Part shown: positions 23,200-35,100 of the stretch, piece after piece
How positions within the stretch are numbered: position 1 is the first letter of the stretch
Layout: every line of letters starts with the position of its first letter
Assembly (NCBI GenBank): GCA_019722365.1
Contig: JADFUC010001920.1
Coordinates: 124,001-188,000, forward strand
Length of the DNA stretch: 64,000 nt
Direction of reading: 5' to 3'
Source: Lithospermum erythrorhizon
Taxonomy: Eukaryota; Streptophyta; Magnoliopsida; Boraginales; Boraginaceae
Position numbers and translations under genes: made by a program
Notes under the pieces: model-generated
Seen by the model: the letters and a program-made list of their open reading frames with translations, nothing else
What the model was told of the DNA's origin: nothing
Database searches by the model: none

Positions 23200-26100
23200 A
23201 CTATCTTTCCTAGAAATTTCGCAGTGTATGATTTTCAATTTTCAATAGGATTACCGCTGACAAATAGATAAGGAGAAATATATCTTCTGAGATAGTACAA
23301 CAACTTCATCACAATCCACAAAGGATTAGAAATATTTTTCTTATTTGATAACCGCAAGCGAAGTGTTATTCTGATATTAGGTAGTGGAAAATTGATTGAA
23401 GGCTGCGGAAGAGTTAATATTGTTCCACACGGAGGAATCTGTTCGTAAAAGATGCAATGTATTCCTCACAAGTCTGAAAACTTAATCGGTTTAAAGAAAT
23501 ACACGAAATTGTTATCACATTGAGGCGGCCAAGTGAAGGAGGAATGGAATTTCTCGATATTCTGAAACATAATACGGTAAAGGCCGTGTTAGAAAAGTTA
23601 CGGCGTTGTCGTGTGGGTTGTCACTACCACGTGCATATTTCAGTATAAACAGCATGTCCTATCCAGGCGAGTTTGAGAATCATGATGAGTTTATTGTTTT
23701 GCGTGACGGTTAGGCCATCCCGGATGAATTATGATGCAAAAATAGTGAAAACTCTTGGGCGCCCGTTGAAGAGTCGACAAATTCTCCCAGTAAACCGATT
23801 TGTATGCTTGCGTGTTCTCAAGGTGGCTTCATTATCAGACCTTACTTGTAAAGATTGAAATGAATCTCCAAATTTTGAAACATATAAGAATTGATATATG
23901 TGGGCGATACATCACATGTGGAAAATTTAGGTATTTCGTAGTCACTTGTGTTGTCAACAGATGGTGTGGCGATATCCACATTGTTTATCGTAACTGTCGT
24001 TTGAGAATACTTGTTCAAATTATTCGATTAGAGCGCGTTCCACGATTATCGATTAAGAAGATACGAGCATTAATGCTGTGATTTTACCACGAGCTTTTAA
24101 TAATTGTGAATATCGGTGGAAATTGATGTTGGAGCGCGTAGAGCATGTTCATACAAAATGGTCTTGTTGGAATCATTTATTAAGCGTCTTCGATTGATTG
24201 TAAGACCGTTATTACGTGAACGAAACTCCCGATTGATTACTTATTGGGGAGCCTGTTATCTTGCGTCTGGCAACCTTGACCATCAGGCAGCGAGTTATCG
24301 CCACAACATCCACTACAATTAGTTTCGGAGTGAGGAACCTAATATTTCCTATCTAAAATTATTTGGAAATGCGGTATATATTCACCCATTAACTTTCACT
24401 TTGCTGACCTTGGCGGCTTTAAGATGGGTGCCGAAGGAGGTTGGGAATTTATGTTGGTTTGAGTACAAATCCGTAATAAAGTATTTGCGAGCTTTGCGCG
24501 GAGACTTATTTCTTGTTAGATTCTTTGATTGTCGCTTCGGCAATTACTAACTTCCACGATATTGGGGGAGAATAGCGGAGTTAGTATTGGTTGGAATGAA
24601 TTTATACGTTGTCTTATCTTGATACATAAATGCAAAACAATGTGAGCCCAGAAGTTCAAAGATAATTCATTCTGAGGAAACGCTTCAATAAACTGCAAAT
24701 GCTTTTCGACCCAAAGGTGTGACTAAATCTGCAATACTAAATTGATGTCACGAAGGACGATAGTATTGCGAATGAGTGCGAGCGTACGAAGCGATAGTAG
24801 ACTAATCGGTTCCAGAATAAGAATCCTTAGAGATGATAACCGTGGAGTAATTGAGGGATCACAGCAATGCGAAGAATCTGACTTCATGCTGATAATTTGG
24901 TTAGAAAGGGCAATTATCACAGAAATTAGTAGCAATGAAGAGATACCGATAAATTATATTATGAGTGGGATGCGATGGGAATCAATAGAGATCTGAACCG
25001 GCGGTTAAATTCTGCATATAATATAAGCGGTGAATGTGATGGATGAAAGTGAGGATCATGAACCCAGTACGTAGATGAATCTGCGAGACGTAGGAATGAT
25101 TAGCCAAAAAGGGAAAGAAGCGGTCGAGTCGGGTGAAATCACTTGAAAAACGAAAGGTTTTTGGACCTGTAGTCCCGTACACGAGGGTGTAAAGCCCGAT
25201 TGGCATATAAATGGGTATTTATGCGAAAACAAAATGTAAGGGTGGGGGTGAGGAGTCTGAGGCAAAGGCTTAGCCCGAAGGATTTTTATGAACCTAACAT
25301 TGATTATGAGAGACATATTTTCCGGTGGTGGATCTGACTAAATTTCGATATTTAATTAGCCGGGCAGTACATGAAGGACTCGATTTGCGCCTAGTGGGCG
25401 TTATCATGGCTGCTCTATAAATGCCGCTTGAAAATATCATTTATATGAAACTCCCGGAAGGATTACATTGCACGAAACCGTAGTTCAAGTTCTCGAGAAA
25501 TTTTTTCTATAAAATTGAATAAGTCCTTATACGGATTAAAAGCGATGCGAAGCGAATGTGGTATAATGTCAGCTGAAAGTGAATATTTAACCAAAAAAGG
25601 GTTATAAGAATGATGCTACATGTCCTTGCATTTTCATGAAAAGATTAAGAGTTTGTAATAATTAGGAGTTTATGTTGATGAGCTTAAATATAGTTGGAGC
25701 TAACGGAAAAGCTTAAAAACATAAAACTACTTAAAAAATTTGAGATGAAAGATCTCGGACAAAGCAAGTTTGTCTTGGGCTATGAAATAGATCGCTTGGG
25801 TAAAAGAGATATTTGTATCTTAGAGCAAACATGAAAAAATCTTAATACAATTTCTTATGGATAAGTCGATGGTTGTGAGTTATTTAGATGTGAGCAAAGA
25901 CGCGGAGTCGACAGAAAATAATGAAAAACTACTTTGATGCGAAATGCGCTATTTAAGTCTTATTGGAGGCTAATGTATGCTGAGTTATCTGAGCCAGGAG
26001 CATGAATTTTATTGTTGTCATTAGCGAGATATAGTTACATACCCGACACTGAAGGCATTGGAATGGAGTTAACGGAAATCCTTAGATACGCCCAGGAGTG

Positions 26101-26640
26101 CATTGGATATGAATTGTTACATTCAAATACCTCAATTGGAAGTAGTGGATATCTTGATCTTTGAATATCTATCGATCCCACAATAATGGAAGATCATGAG
26201 CCCGGATATTTATTACATTTAGTGGTGGAGCGACATTCGTAGCGTCATGAAACAAACTATTCGGTACGTCGTGAACCATCTTGAGATATTGGCGACTGTG
26301 ACAGTCGTGAATGCGTTTGGCTAAACTGTGATCCATCGTATCAACACGTGTGGATTATTATGCGAAAAGTTGGTCTGTGATCTGTATAAAAGAGAACTGC
26401 AAGTAATGTTCTGGCTTAAATGAAGGATATATCGAGGAGACAAAACATATTTCACCCAATTACTAACTGCAGCGATGCTTGAAAGAATGGTGAAATCGAT
26501 GTCCGACGATTCGATCTTTGTGATAATCCCAGCCAGATATATTCAGCTAAGCCAAATTAGTCGATGAACTAGTTGCAAAAATAACACCGCATTAAAATAA
26601 TACTATCACATAAAAATCTTTTAAATTGCAGCTACTTTTT
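23200..26640 (+). mobile_element. Ty1/copia polyprotein remnant (PR-INT-RT-RH), plus strand
   Basis: The domain order is readable across shifting frames. At about 23280-23420 there is a protease-like DSTTT...KYFSYL and then GSGKLIEGCGRVN. At about 23700-23880 is the GAG-pre-integrase region. At 23880-24110 the integrase core is seen as IDICG...FRYFVV...IIRLER...KKIR. At about 24130-24330 come ESFIKRLRLIVRPLL and then EEPNISYLKLFGNAVY. In the RT region, FGPV...EGVKP (about 25160) is followed by PVVDLTKFRYLI (25322), IYMKLPEG (25442) and NKSLYGLK (25520). Then the DLGQSKFVLGYEI-type connection (about 25755) leads into RNase H, with RECVWL near 26300 and a NGEIDV-like stretch near 26490. All domains are fragmented by indels and stops. 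Neither a clear gag nor LTRs were found. The right side runs directly into the Athila-type element, which may have removed or displaced the 3' LTR. Confidence 0.8.
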
Positions 26641-26823
26641 TAAAGCTGACTATTGCACGTAAATGGCACTTCACACTCGATGAACCCATTTTACCCCTTT
26701 CACTCCATTTCATGAAAATAGCCCCTTTGTGCCCTACTGCCCGAACCCTTCTGTGATCTCATGCACTAAGCAGCCTCCAGACCCATCCTTATTGTAATCC
26801 CTTTCTAGCTCATTTAAAAACGT

Positions 26824-27545
26824 TGATAAGTGTTTATTATATATCGTATTTTGAGGCACAATTGAGTGATAGTTGATGTTATTTTTCCTTAATGATATTC
26901 TTGTTTACATCTTATTTGATTGGAAATTATCTGATAAATTGAAGATTGTGAATTTAATTAAGGAGTATTGAGCGTCAATGAAAGTTCTTAAGTCGCTAGA
27001 AAGAAGATAATAAAGCCTGTCGCGGAATTAGGTTGTGACATTATCAAATATTCAAAAGTTAGTTGGAAGGGTGTGCTTTTGCATTTATTCGTTTTTTTAA
27101 ATTAGCGATGAAGGAATACAGATTCACGTAGTAAAGATTAAGTAGTATTCTGATTGCGAATCTGAAGTGCAGCCCATCTCACAATTTGGAAGTAAGTGTT
27201 ACAATCTGAAGAAAGTAGAATAAATATTAATAATACCAAAATTTCGAGCCGTAATATCTTGGTTGGAAGGAAACACAGGATGGATGTCATTTAAATTTTA
27301 GAAAGGTATGTGCTTTCATTATTCATTATTGAAGAAACAAGAAATAAAGCTTTTTGTCTCTAGGGGAAAAAAGACAACATCACAATTTGTCCTCTTTAGG
27401 CCTTGTATTGGTTTGTGGCTACATTTAGTTGAGTTTATTAAGGATGATTTATTAATTTAACGTACTTGTTTTTAGATTATGAGCCAATTTTATATTAATC
27501 GAGCAGTGATATAGTTGAATCAGACGATTGTACTTACTTTGGAGT
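26824..27545 (+). repeat. Left LTR of the Athila-type element
   Basis: It begins TGATAAGTGTTTATTATAT and shares with the right copy a long series of blocks: GTTGATGTTATTTTT, GACATTATCAAATATTCAAAA, CATTATTCATTATT, TTTTGTCTCT.GGGG, ATTATGAGCC and CAGACGATTG...CTTTGGAG. Similarity fades at about 27545, so the 3' border is approximate. Confidence 0.7.
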
Positions 27546-30131
27546 TAATTTATTTTGATTCATAATTCCCAATTATTGTCTTGAAATGCAGTTCTTATCA
27601 CGATATAAATATTAAAATTTAATTACAATAAGTGGTTAATTGATATAAATAGGGTGATCGACTTAGGAAAATAATTTGAACAAATGTTTTAAATTTATCG
27701 AGATGTCGGTGCGTCATGGCGTCGTGTTATAAGGCAATTGTTAAATAAATGGGTTTTTAATATTTTAAGCTATCATAGAGATATATGTAGTTTCTTGGCG
27801 AATCGAGATTAGTGTTGCTCGAGAGAATATTAATATATTAGAATCCTCTTGTTATAAATTAATACATAACTCCAAAGTTAATTAAGTTTGACGATCAGTA
27901 ATCATATCTTTTCCATTTATTCCTCACATTATTAAGTACAACCCATTACGTTGCAGTATTTAGTTAATTTAAGTAATTAGTAATAGTTAAGTAATCCAGT
28001 TAGAAATTTTCATTATTAGTTAGCTAATTAAGGTTTAAGAAAAATGGACTAGTATTTATTATATTGGAATGTGTGAGATGATACTTTTATTTCTATACGT
28101 TATTTGTGCGACTACTTACTTATAAATTGTGTTGTGAGATTTCACTTTTGTCAAAATCGAACTGGATCGGGGCCACTTAATTCGACAGTTTGCGAGCCGA
28201 ACTCAAATGTAACATAGTTTTTGGATGCTTCGATCCCTTCCCACCGGCCCACCCACTTTAATCAAAAGTGCCAAGCCGCCCCCAGCCCCAATAACAACCC
28301 GCAACCATCCTTCCGACTCTTAAACTCCTTCATTCTCCAATCCTTAAGCTCATATTCCGACGAGTGTCAACTCCGACTCCCACCACGTCGCCACCTTGCG
28401 CCGCCACCATCTTCGGTTCCGGCGAACCACCAGACAATTATGTTAGTGCTCAATATTTATGTTCTAGTTTCAGTTTTAGTTTTAGTTTTTATTTTTATTT
28501 TTATTTTTATTTTTGTTTTTATTGTTTATTATGTCTATCTCAATTTCATTTGTGTCTTTTAGTTCAATTTTTCTGTTAGTTTCATCTCAATTGAGTTCTA
28601 TTCAATTCGTTTTATTGAGATGTAGTTGGTTATGGTTGTTGGCTCTTAGAATGTTCAGAGACAACTTGGTATTTTATTATTTTGTTTTATGTTTTCGTGT
28701 GTGTTCTTTGTGGTTCATATATGTTGTAGGTTGTGTTAATGAGAGTAGCAAATATGGGTACATAGCAGAATTCCGGCTTTACAAGGATCGCCTCAATCAT
28801 TTGAGGGAGTTGCTCTTACTCTTTGTTATTTTGTGCAATCATTGAGGGCAATGTTTAGTTTAAGTGTGGGGAGTGCTTTTTGATTCTAGCCTATAATGTT
28901 ATCCTCAAGTAAATTGACTGTTGAGCTGAATTATATCAATGAGAAATTTAGATATTCTTGGGTCGGTAATGAATTGTATGTCATTCGCTGATGAATTGTG
29001 ACATGATTGATTGAGTTGTGACTTAGAATTTAAGCTAGTATGATATTTTGATTAAAGTTAGAGTCGATAATTCTTGTTTAGTGAATATAACCTACCTTGT
29101 GAGATTTTGTGCCTAATTTTAAGATTGAGTTTTTTTTGGTGTGATACTTTATCATGTTTTGTGTTCTTCAGAACTTGTTTTGAATCTGTCTCCTATTACT
29201 TTGTATACATGCACAAGAATGATGAAGTCATTTAGGTTATATTTCACTTTTCCTATAAAGCAATCGATGTATTATTATTTAGTGAGCCTATACTTGAGTC
29301 ACAAAGTGGCCCGGCTTCTTTTTATGATTCTGTTCTGGGTTATAAACTTATAAGCCTTATTTTTATCATGTTGTTCCTACTTGGGAGTGTGTAACTTTAA
29401 ATTATTTTATGTTGAATTGTGGTTTGTTAAGAGATTGAAGTAATCAAGTGTGGGGAAGGAGGAAGCATTGAAAAAGTGAGATGAAAAGAAAAAAAATGAA
29501 AGTGTAAAAGGGCATAGTAAGAAACATGATCTCAAAGTGAAAAGAAAATGTGCTTCAAAAGAAATAGAAAAATGTCCTTGATATTTATGTGTGTATTTCT
29601 ATAAAAAAAAAAAAAAGTGAATAAGTAATGTGGTAAGTGAAGGTTGGTATGAAAAATGAGATGTAGGATGTTGTGCTGAAGATTGTAGTTGTTTTAGGCA
29701 ATGCTTTCTTTGCCTTAGTTAATTAAAGTTCGCATCTTTTGAGTATTAAAGTCAGCCGAATATATTTTCTACGCTTTCTACAAGCTCGGTCTGACCCTTT
29801 AAAAGATTTTTCGATTTATGTTGTATGCGTTGATGGATTGATAGATGTAGCAAATATAGTAGAAAGCGATTCGCTGATTCGGAAATTTGAGGCGTACTTC
29901 GATGAGCTAACGTCGTTGAGTGATGTGAGAAGTGAAAATTATTAACAGGCTATGCTTTCGATGGATTTATGATATTATGTTTAGCTGAGTAAAAAGAATC
30001 ATTGCTCATGATTGATTGTTGTTTGAAAATTTATTGATGTGCAATTAACTTAAGGACCGTTGGATATACGGTTTATACCGTTTTCTATATATCGTTTGTT
30101 TGAGGACAATGAGAGCTTAAGTGTGGGGATG

Positions 30132-30645
30132 TGATAAGTGTTTATTATATCTGTTTGATAGCTGGTGAGTATTAGTTGATGTTATTTTTGTCTTAATGAG
30201 ATATAATTTTCACTTGTTTTCATCTTATTTAATTTCTTGATAATTATCTATTAAAGTGAAAGAATTGGCCAGGATGTTGATTAGTCCATGAAAGCTTAAT
30301 TGAGTCATCACTCGAAAATAAGATGTCGGACCCATCACGATTAGGTGGTGGCATTATCAAATATTCAAAAAGTTGGTTGGAAAAGGGAGTCTTTTTCATT
30401 ATTCATTATTCAAGAGCAAGAAAAGAAAGAAGACAAGGTTTTGTCTCTTGGGGAAAAAACGAGTCCTGATTTATTCTTTTAGACTTTTGTTTTGGTTTGA
30501 CCTTTATTCGATTTCAAGTTTATTGTTAAGGATGGTTATATTAATTTCATGTATTTGTTTTATAACTACAATTATGAGCCCAATTTTATATTAGTTAGGG
30601 CCCAGTGATATGGATTGGATCAGACGATTGAGATTTCTTTGGAGG
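30132..30645 (+). repeat. Right LTR of the Athila-type element
   Basis: It starts TGATAAGTGTTTATTATAT immediately after the AAGTGTGGGGA polypurine tract and ends in similarity at CTTTGGAGGTCG. It is about 200 bp shorter than the left copy because of internal indels. The exact end is not defined because no clear CA terminus is shared. Confidence 0.7.
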
Positions 30646-31126
30646 TCGATAGGGTAAAATATGGGGATGGGGTGTGAGAGTGCGGGGGGAATGGGGAGGG
30701 CCGGTGGGAATTGTAGCGGAAGGAGGGCCGCGATTTCGGTTAGAGGCGGAAAATTTCACTCCGTTGGAGGCGGAAAATTCGCTCCAGGTTGGAGGGGCGG
30801 CGTATTTGAAAAGCTGAGGGAGGGGGTGAAGATCGGGGGGGTAGATCTGATTTGAATGTTGTAGATTTGATTTGTAAGAGGTTGAGCAAAAAAAATGGTT
30901 GAGGGGATAGTGGTGGGTGGTGAAGATGGTGGAGAAAAGAAGATTAGAGAAAAAGAAGAAAATGGAGGGATATTTCGGTCATTTTAAGGGATAAGGTGAT
31001 CTTTTAAGCGAGAGTGTTATTTTTTAGCAATTTTGATTGGTATGTTATTCTTAGAATTCTCGGAATCTGTCCACTTTAATAAAAATCTTAAATTGTTAAC
31101 TTTTTAACCGCCACCGTTTTTCTTCA
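30646..31126. other. G-rich non-coding stretch
   Basis: The plus strand is strongly G/purine-rich between about 30660 and 30970 (GGGG runs, GGAGGG). It gives long open frames made of Gly and Arg that I treat as composition artefacts. No gene is supported. Confidence 0.5.
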
Positions 31127-31453
31127 CTATTTCGTTTCTTCTTCATTTAACCTTCTTACCGAAATAATATCGCCATGGCTGACCGTTATCAACCACGGTA
31201 ATGCCGTCGCCGCGCCGGCGCGTAATCTCGCTTTGTTCAGATCACCCACTACCGGTTTCTCCCCACTGGCAGGAAAAATGAATCTCCCTTTCCCAGGAAA
31301 ACACCGCCCCACCATTAAAACACACTTGCCCTTCATTATAAACCCAGTCCATTCACGCCACTTTGATAAGCGCAACACGCTCGAACCAGCTGAGAAAATC
31401 TGAATCGCCCAGCATATCGCCAGGCCTAATACGAGAACTGCATTTCCCGCCAT
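31127..31453 (-). CDS. Unassigned 108-codon GC-rich ORF with one membrane segment
   Basis: An ATG-initiated open frame in a short GC-rich island inside AT-rich DNA. Residues 6-27 (VLVLGLAICWAIQIFSAGSS) could be a membrane span or signal anchor. The rest is basic with Gly and Arg. I do not recognise a family. A GTAAGA donor-like site lies about 30 bp before the stop (after GATATTATTTCG), so this may be the first exon of a gene whose remainder was lost to the left, where the Athila-type element lies. It could also be fortuitous. Confidence is low that it is translated. Confidence 0.3.
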   Translation of the reverse strand: MAGNAVLVLGLAICWAIQIFSAGSSVLRLSKWREWTGFIMKGKCVLMVGRCFPGKGRFIFPASGEKPVVGDLNKARLRAGAATALPWLITVSHGDIISVRRLNEEETK

Positions 31454-32096
31454 GAAAGAGAATTAATTTTTCTTGTTTAATCGACTAAAATCATTTTTCC
31501 TTTTATGGTAGTGTTGGTAGAATCACAATAACATCGATATATATCGATATCTGTAGCTAGATATATATTAGCGTATAATGGTGTATATTAGTGTATTTGG
31601 GTATATGTTGGTGTATTTAGTGCTCTCTTGGTGTTTTTGTGAAGGTTGGGGTTTGGTAGTGGTGGAGCTATTTGGTGGTTTTGTTGATTGTTGGTAGTGT
31701 TGTTATAGTGGTGATGTTTTAGTAGGGTTAGAGTTTAGGGGGGTGGTGGTCGTGTGAGGGGTTCTTTGGGAGGAGGGTGGAGATTGTAGTGGTGGTGGTG
31801 CGATGGGACGGTGAGGTGGAGTTGTGTGGAGGAAAGGGGTGGGCCAGGTGGGTATTAATGGTTGTTTTTGGAGGTGAAGTTGGGGGTATGGCGGTGGGGT
31901 TGATGGGAGGGAGGGTGGTTGTGGTATTTTGGAGGAAGAAGAATAAAGGATTTTTTTAAAAATAAGGATATTTTATTATTTTTCTCAAGGGGTTGTGTTA
32001 TTTTAGCAACAAAAAAGGGAGGGTATATTTTAAAAAGCATTCGTTGAGCACGTGTTATTAAAAGCCGAGGAATTACCGTATATATGTATTAAAATT
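31454..32096. other. Low-complexity non-coding region
   Basis: This contains a GTATAT/GTGTAT-rich patch (31540-31620), a long G/T-rich patch (about 31630-31930: GGTGGTGG, GGAGGAGGG), and then A/T-rich sequence. The open frames here are Gly/Val-rich artefacts. No gene is supported. Confidence 0.55.
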
Positions 32097-32184
32097 GTTC
32101 TCTTTTATTGTTCTCTTTGAAAATATTTAAGGGGTGGAAGGTTCTCTTTTATTGTTCTCTTTAAAAATATTTAAGGGGTGGAAG
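32097..32184. repeat. 44-bp tandem duplication
   Basis: Two adjacent 44-bp units start GTTCTCTTTTATTGTTCTCT and end TTTAAGGGGTGGAAG. They differ at a single base (G or A after the CTCTTT block). The low divergence suggests a recent replication-slippage event. Confidence 0.85.
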
Positions 32185-33830
32185 GTTGATTGGGAGAAGG
32201 GTCAAAAGTCTATATATATTTTTAAAATTTGTTATCAGACTGAAAAATAAATTGATTTTTAAAGAATATCTGAAAATCAATGATTTATTTTTGTATTTGT
32301 GTTCCTAATGTTAATATTACATTTGTTATCAAAATTATGGGATATATAGTTATTCAATTATTTGGTCCTTTTTCTATTTCATTCGGGATGAAATTAGGTG
32401 GAATTATATTAATCGAGGACATTATCGAGTGTTTATGAAATTATGAACCCCATCTGAGTCAATCATTCATTTCTGGATAAGAATATACATAATTTATTTT
32501 TATATCTTACATAAAAATTCTATCACTATTTTTACTTGCCCCCTCCCCCCTTTCTATTGGCAAATCCTTGCTCCGTCCTTGCCTACGTGGATGATAAATT
32601 GAATAAAATTTCATTTATTTATTTTTCTAAACATTATTTATTTCCTGTTCATTACTTATATTTAATTGGACTTGCAACAGTTTATATTAAAGTGCTTGTG
32701 ATGATGATCGGTGTTGAAAAACTCGCACAATATGCCAATAGTGAATTGTTGAATTAGGGTATAAAAAATTATTTCAATAAAAGCTCATTTTTGTTAACTA
32801 ATCACTATGGAATAATCTAATTAATGATTAACAATTTGAATAATACCCTTATTATATTTGTTTGTTCGTATTTTTGGAAAATAAACTTTTTTTTTTGGTA
32901 ACCTTGAGATAATGTGATTTTTTTAAATGGCATATAAAATACGTATTTAGGGTTATATTATCTCGCATTATATGTGTGTCTGATCTAGCGTGAATTGACG
33001 TTATCTTTTATAGTAGAACTTTTATAATTATTGGTATAATGTAGGTATCACAGCAATATATATTTATTCGCGTTTGAAAAAGAAATATAAAATAAATGAG
33101 TAAAGAAGATGAAGAAAAGAGTAAAAACCAAAAATGCTTGGAAGAAGATGAAAAAAATTATCGTGGAGAAAATGAAGTGATGGATCGTTGAAATCGTTTT
33201 TCTTTTTCAGGTGTGATAGCGTACGGAGTAGATAATATTTGTAGTAGTAGGTTAAGCGAAAGAGTTATTATGTTAGACGGTTATCTTAATGAAGTTAGTA
33301 ATGGAAATCCAATGATAAATTTTTAGGAGAGTTACGTTAATTTGGCTTTCTGGTAGCGCCGAAAGACTTTAGAGCGTTATATATGATATATATACCAATT
33401 ATATTTCTAGGTTGGTAGTTTTATTTAAAATCAGTTTCCAGAGAACGGTCTTAATTTTTTGAAGGTATGGTAATTCCCAAAGTTGTTTCCACAACTTTTT
33501 GGGGAATTTGTTCGCGACAAGCAAGAGTTACCCATTTTGCAGACAATATGGACAATTGGCTAAGGGCCCATTTGGAAACACAATTATTTTTTATTTTTCT
33601 ATTTTTTTTTGTTGTTGCCAAAAGCTGTCAAACACATAAACAAAACAAGAAAACACGTTTGGTGAGATTGTTTTGTTTTTTACTATTGCAAAAGAAACGT
33701 ACTTTCATATTGCCATTTTATTTTTCTCTTTCAACTTTCTACATTGCAAAATCCCATCATCAACAGATGTCTAAAATCGGAGTACACAACCCACTTAGCG
33801 TGTGCTTTAAATATACTTGCCAAAAGAGAG
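32185..33830. other. AT-rich non-coding spacer
   Basis: No gene is supported. It contains a near-perfect hairpin at 33472-33508 (AATTCCCAAAGTTGT, TTCC loop, and its complement with extra A and C). It also has a GGGCCCATTTGG-like patch (about 33566) reminiscent of hAT-type terminal repeats but without a matching second end. Confidence 0.5.
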
Positions 33831-35100
33831 TGAATGGGTTTTAAGTTATGTTTTTATCTTTTTTAGAGTTTAATTTGATAAAGCGGGTCTGAAACATATG
33901 AATATAAATTAATTGATAGGCCAGAAGTATCCCAAAGGCTGAGAGCGATTAATTCGAAGGCATGAAACAAGCTAATATATGATTAACTAAAAATAACATG
34001 AATACTTAAAGTAAAGAGATAAGGAGGAGATATCTGTGCGGTTTTTTACGAGCCGGTTCAATGTTAGGCGAATTAGAACTTTCCGATTCGGAGTTTTGGT
34101 GGGATAAGCTAATTTCTTGAAATTGTTTGATTCACAGCATGGCAAACCTGCCAGTAATATCATTCACCTGTGTCCATTAAAGTGACAGCCCTTGTGTGGG
34201 ATTTGACCTGTCTACGAAGACTAGGAACGAAGCTATGACTCTTAGGATTTCGGCTTACTTCTCGTAGAATAGCAGCCTTATCTTGCCAATGCAAAGGATT
34301 TTCCATAATCACGATTAGAATGGGTAAATCAATAAACCTGTGATAATGGAAGCTTCTTTCACCCAAGATGATGAAGATTAAATGTAGGAAACTTTAAGCT
34401 TTCTTTTTGAATTTGAGAGAAATTAAATCTTGAAAGATAGGTAAAAAGGTGAGGGTTTAAAATGAAAGGAAACATATAGTGCGCAAAATAGGCGAAAATG
34501 GCCGCGCCAGCGAGACCCCATCGAGACCGAGTGCCGATGAATACGATGGGCGAGGGTACTTGGTATAAGCTTGACCACAATATAGACCTGTCGAGAGGTC
34601 AGTGCCGATCGTCAGACTATCGGTTTCCCTCTATACCGATGGGGTCGATCGTCGAAGGCACGTCAGACGACCCACTACCGATGGGAGGTGCCGATGTCTA
34701 ACGGTTTAACTGCAGATAAGGATCGTTTATTGGGTCTCGGTAAATGGCGGTCGTTTATGCGGCGCTTAACGATAGTCAATCATCTTGGGATTAGAAACTA
34801 GAACATCAATTTTAAAACCGGTCAGATTAAAACCATGAAAAGTCGTTACTCGTACCCAAAAGCGACATATACTAAAGTGTAGAGTTTCGCTTCTGGCAGC
34901 ACATAACAATAAAACCATTTCGGCGATTAGGCTTGGCGTTTGTTTATTAAGCGCTGGTACTCGAAACGTCCAGATCGACCACAAGCACTTGAACTTATTA
35001 AAAAGAAGCCTAATGAAGTTCGGCAGAAAGCGGGAATTAGTTCGTTTAACGGTGTTATCTTGAAAAAAGGTTTGAATCAAATTGAATTTATTAAATGAGC
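33831..35100 (-). repeat. 3' LTR of the minus-strand Sirevirus-type element
   Basis: It begins TGAATGGGTTTTAAGTTATG and pairs with 41979-43210. Shared blocks include GAGTTTAATTTGATAAA, ATGAATATAAATTAATT, GAATTTGAGAGAAATTAAATCTT, CGATGGGCGAGG, CTGTCGAGAGGTC-like sequence, AAAACCGGTC and GTGTAGAGTTTCGCT. The right end is approximate. Confidence 0.75.

Larger units (their letters stand above)
26824..30645 (+). mobile_element. Athila-type (Ty3) non-autonomous LTR element
   Basis: Two direct repeats enclose about 2.6 kb with no recognisable gag, protease, RT or integrase. The interior contains two copies of a tag: GAGGGCAATGTTTAGTTTAAGTGTGGGGAG (28844-28873) and GAGGACAATGAGAGCTTAAGTGTGGGGAT (30102-30130). 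I associate this kind of tag with the 3' end of Athila/Tat elements. The second sits directly before the right LTR and serves as its polypurine tract. Between them is an A/G-rich stretch (about 29440-29640) and before them a (TTTTA)n microsatellite (28455-28525). Missing pol implies dependence on a relative for mobility, or a large internal deletion. Confidence 0.65.

Noticed and set aside
28221..28845. Overlapping plus-strand open frames of 113, 71 and 110 codons
   Set aside because: They run through the (TTTTA)n microsatellite and Athila-type interior, consist mostly of F/V/I/L/Y, and match no domain.
30661..30855. Gly-rich plus-strand open frame resembling a Gly-rich protein
   Set aside because: It is a by-product of G-rich DNA next to the right LTR; there is no signal peptide or regular repeat.
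33467..33844. 125-codon plus-strand open frame
   Set aside because: It starts on the hairpin, crosses poly-T sequence and enters the LTR at 33831; composition is that of AT-rich spacer.
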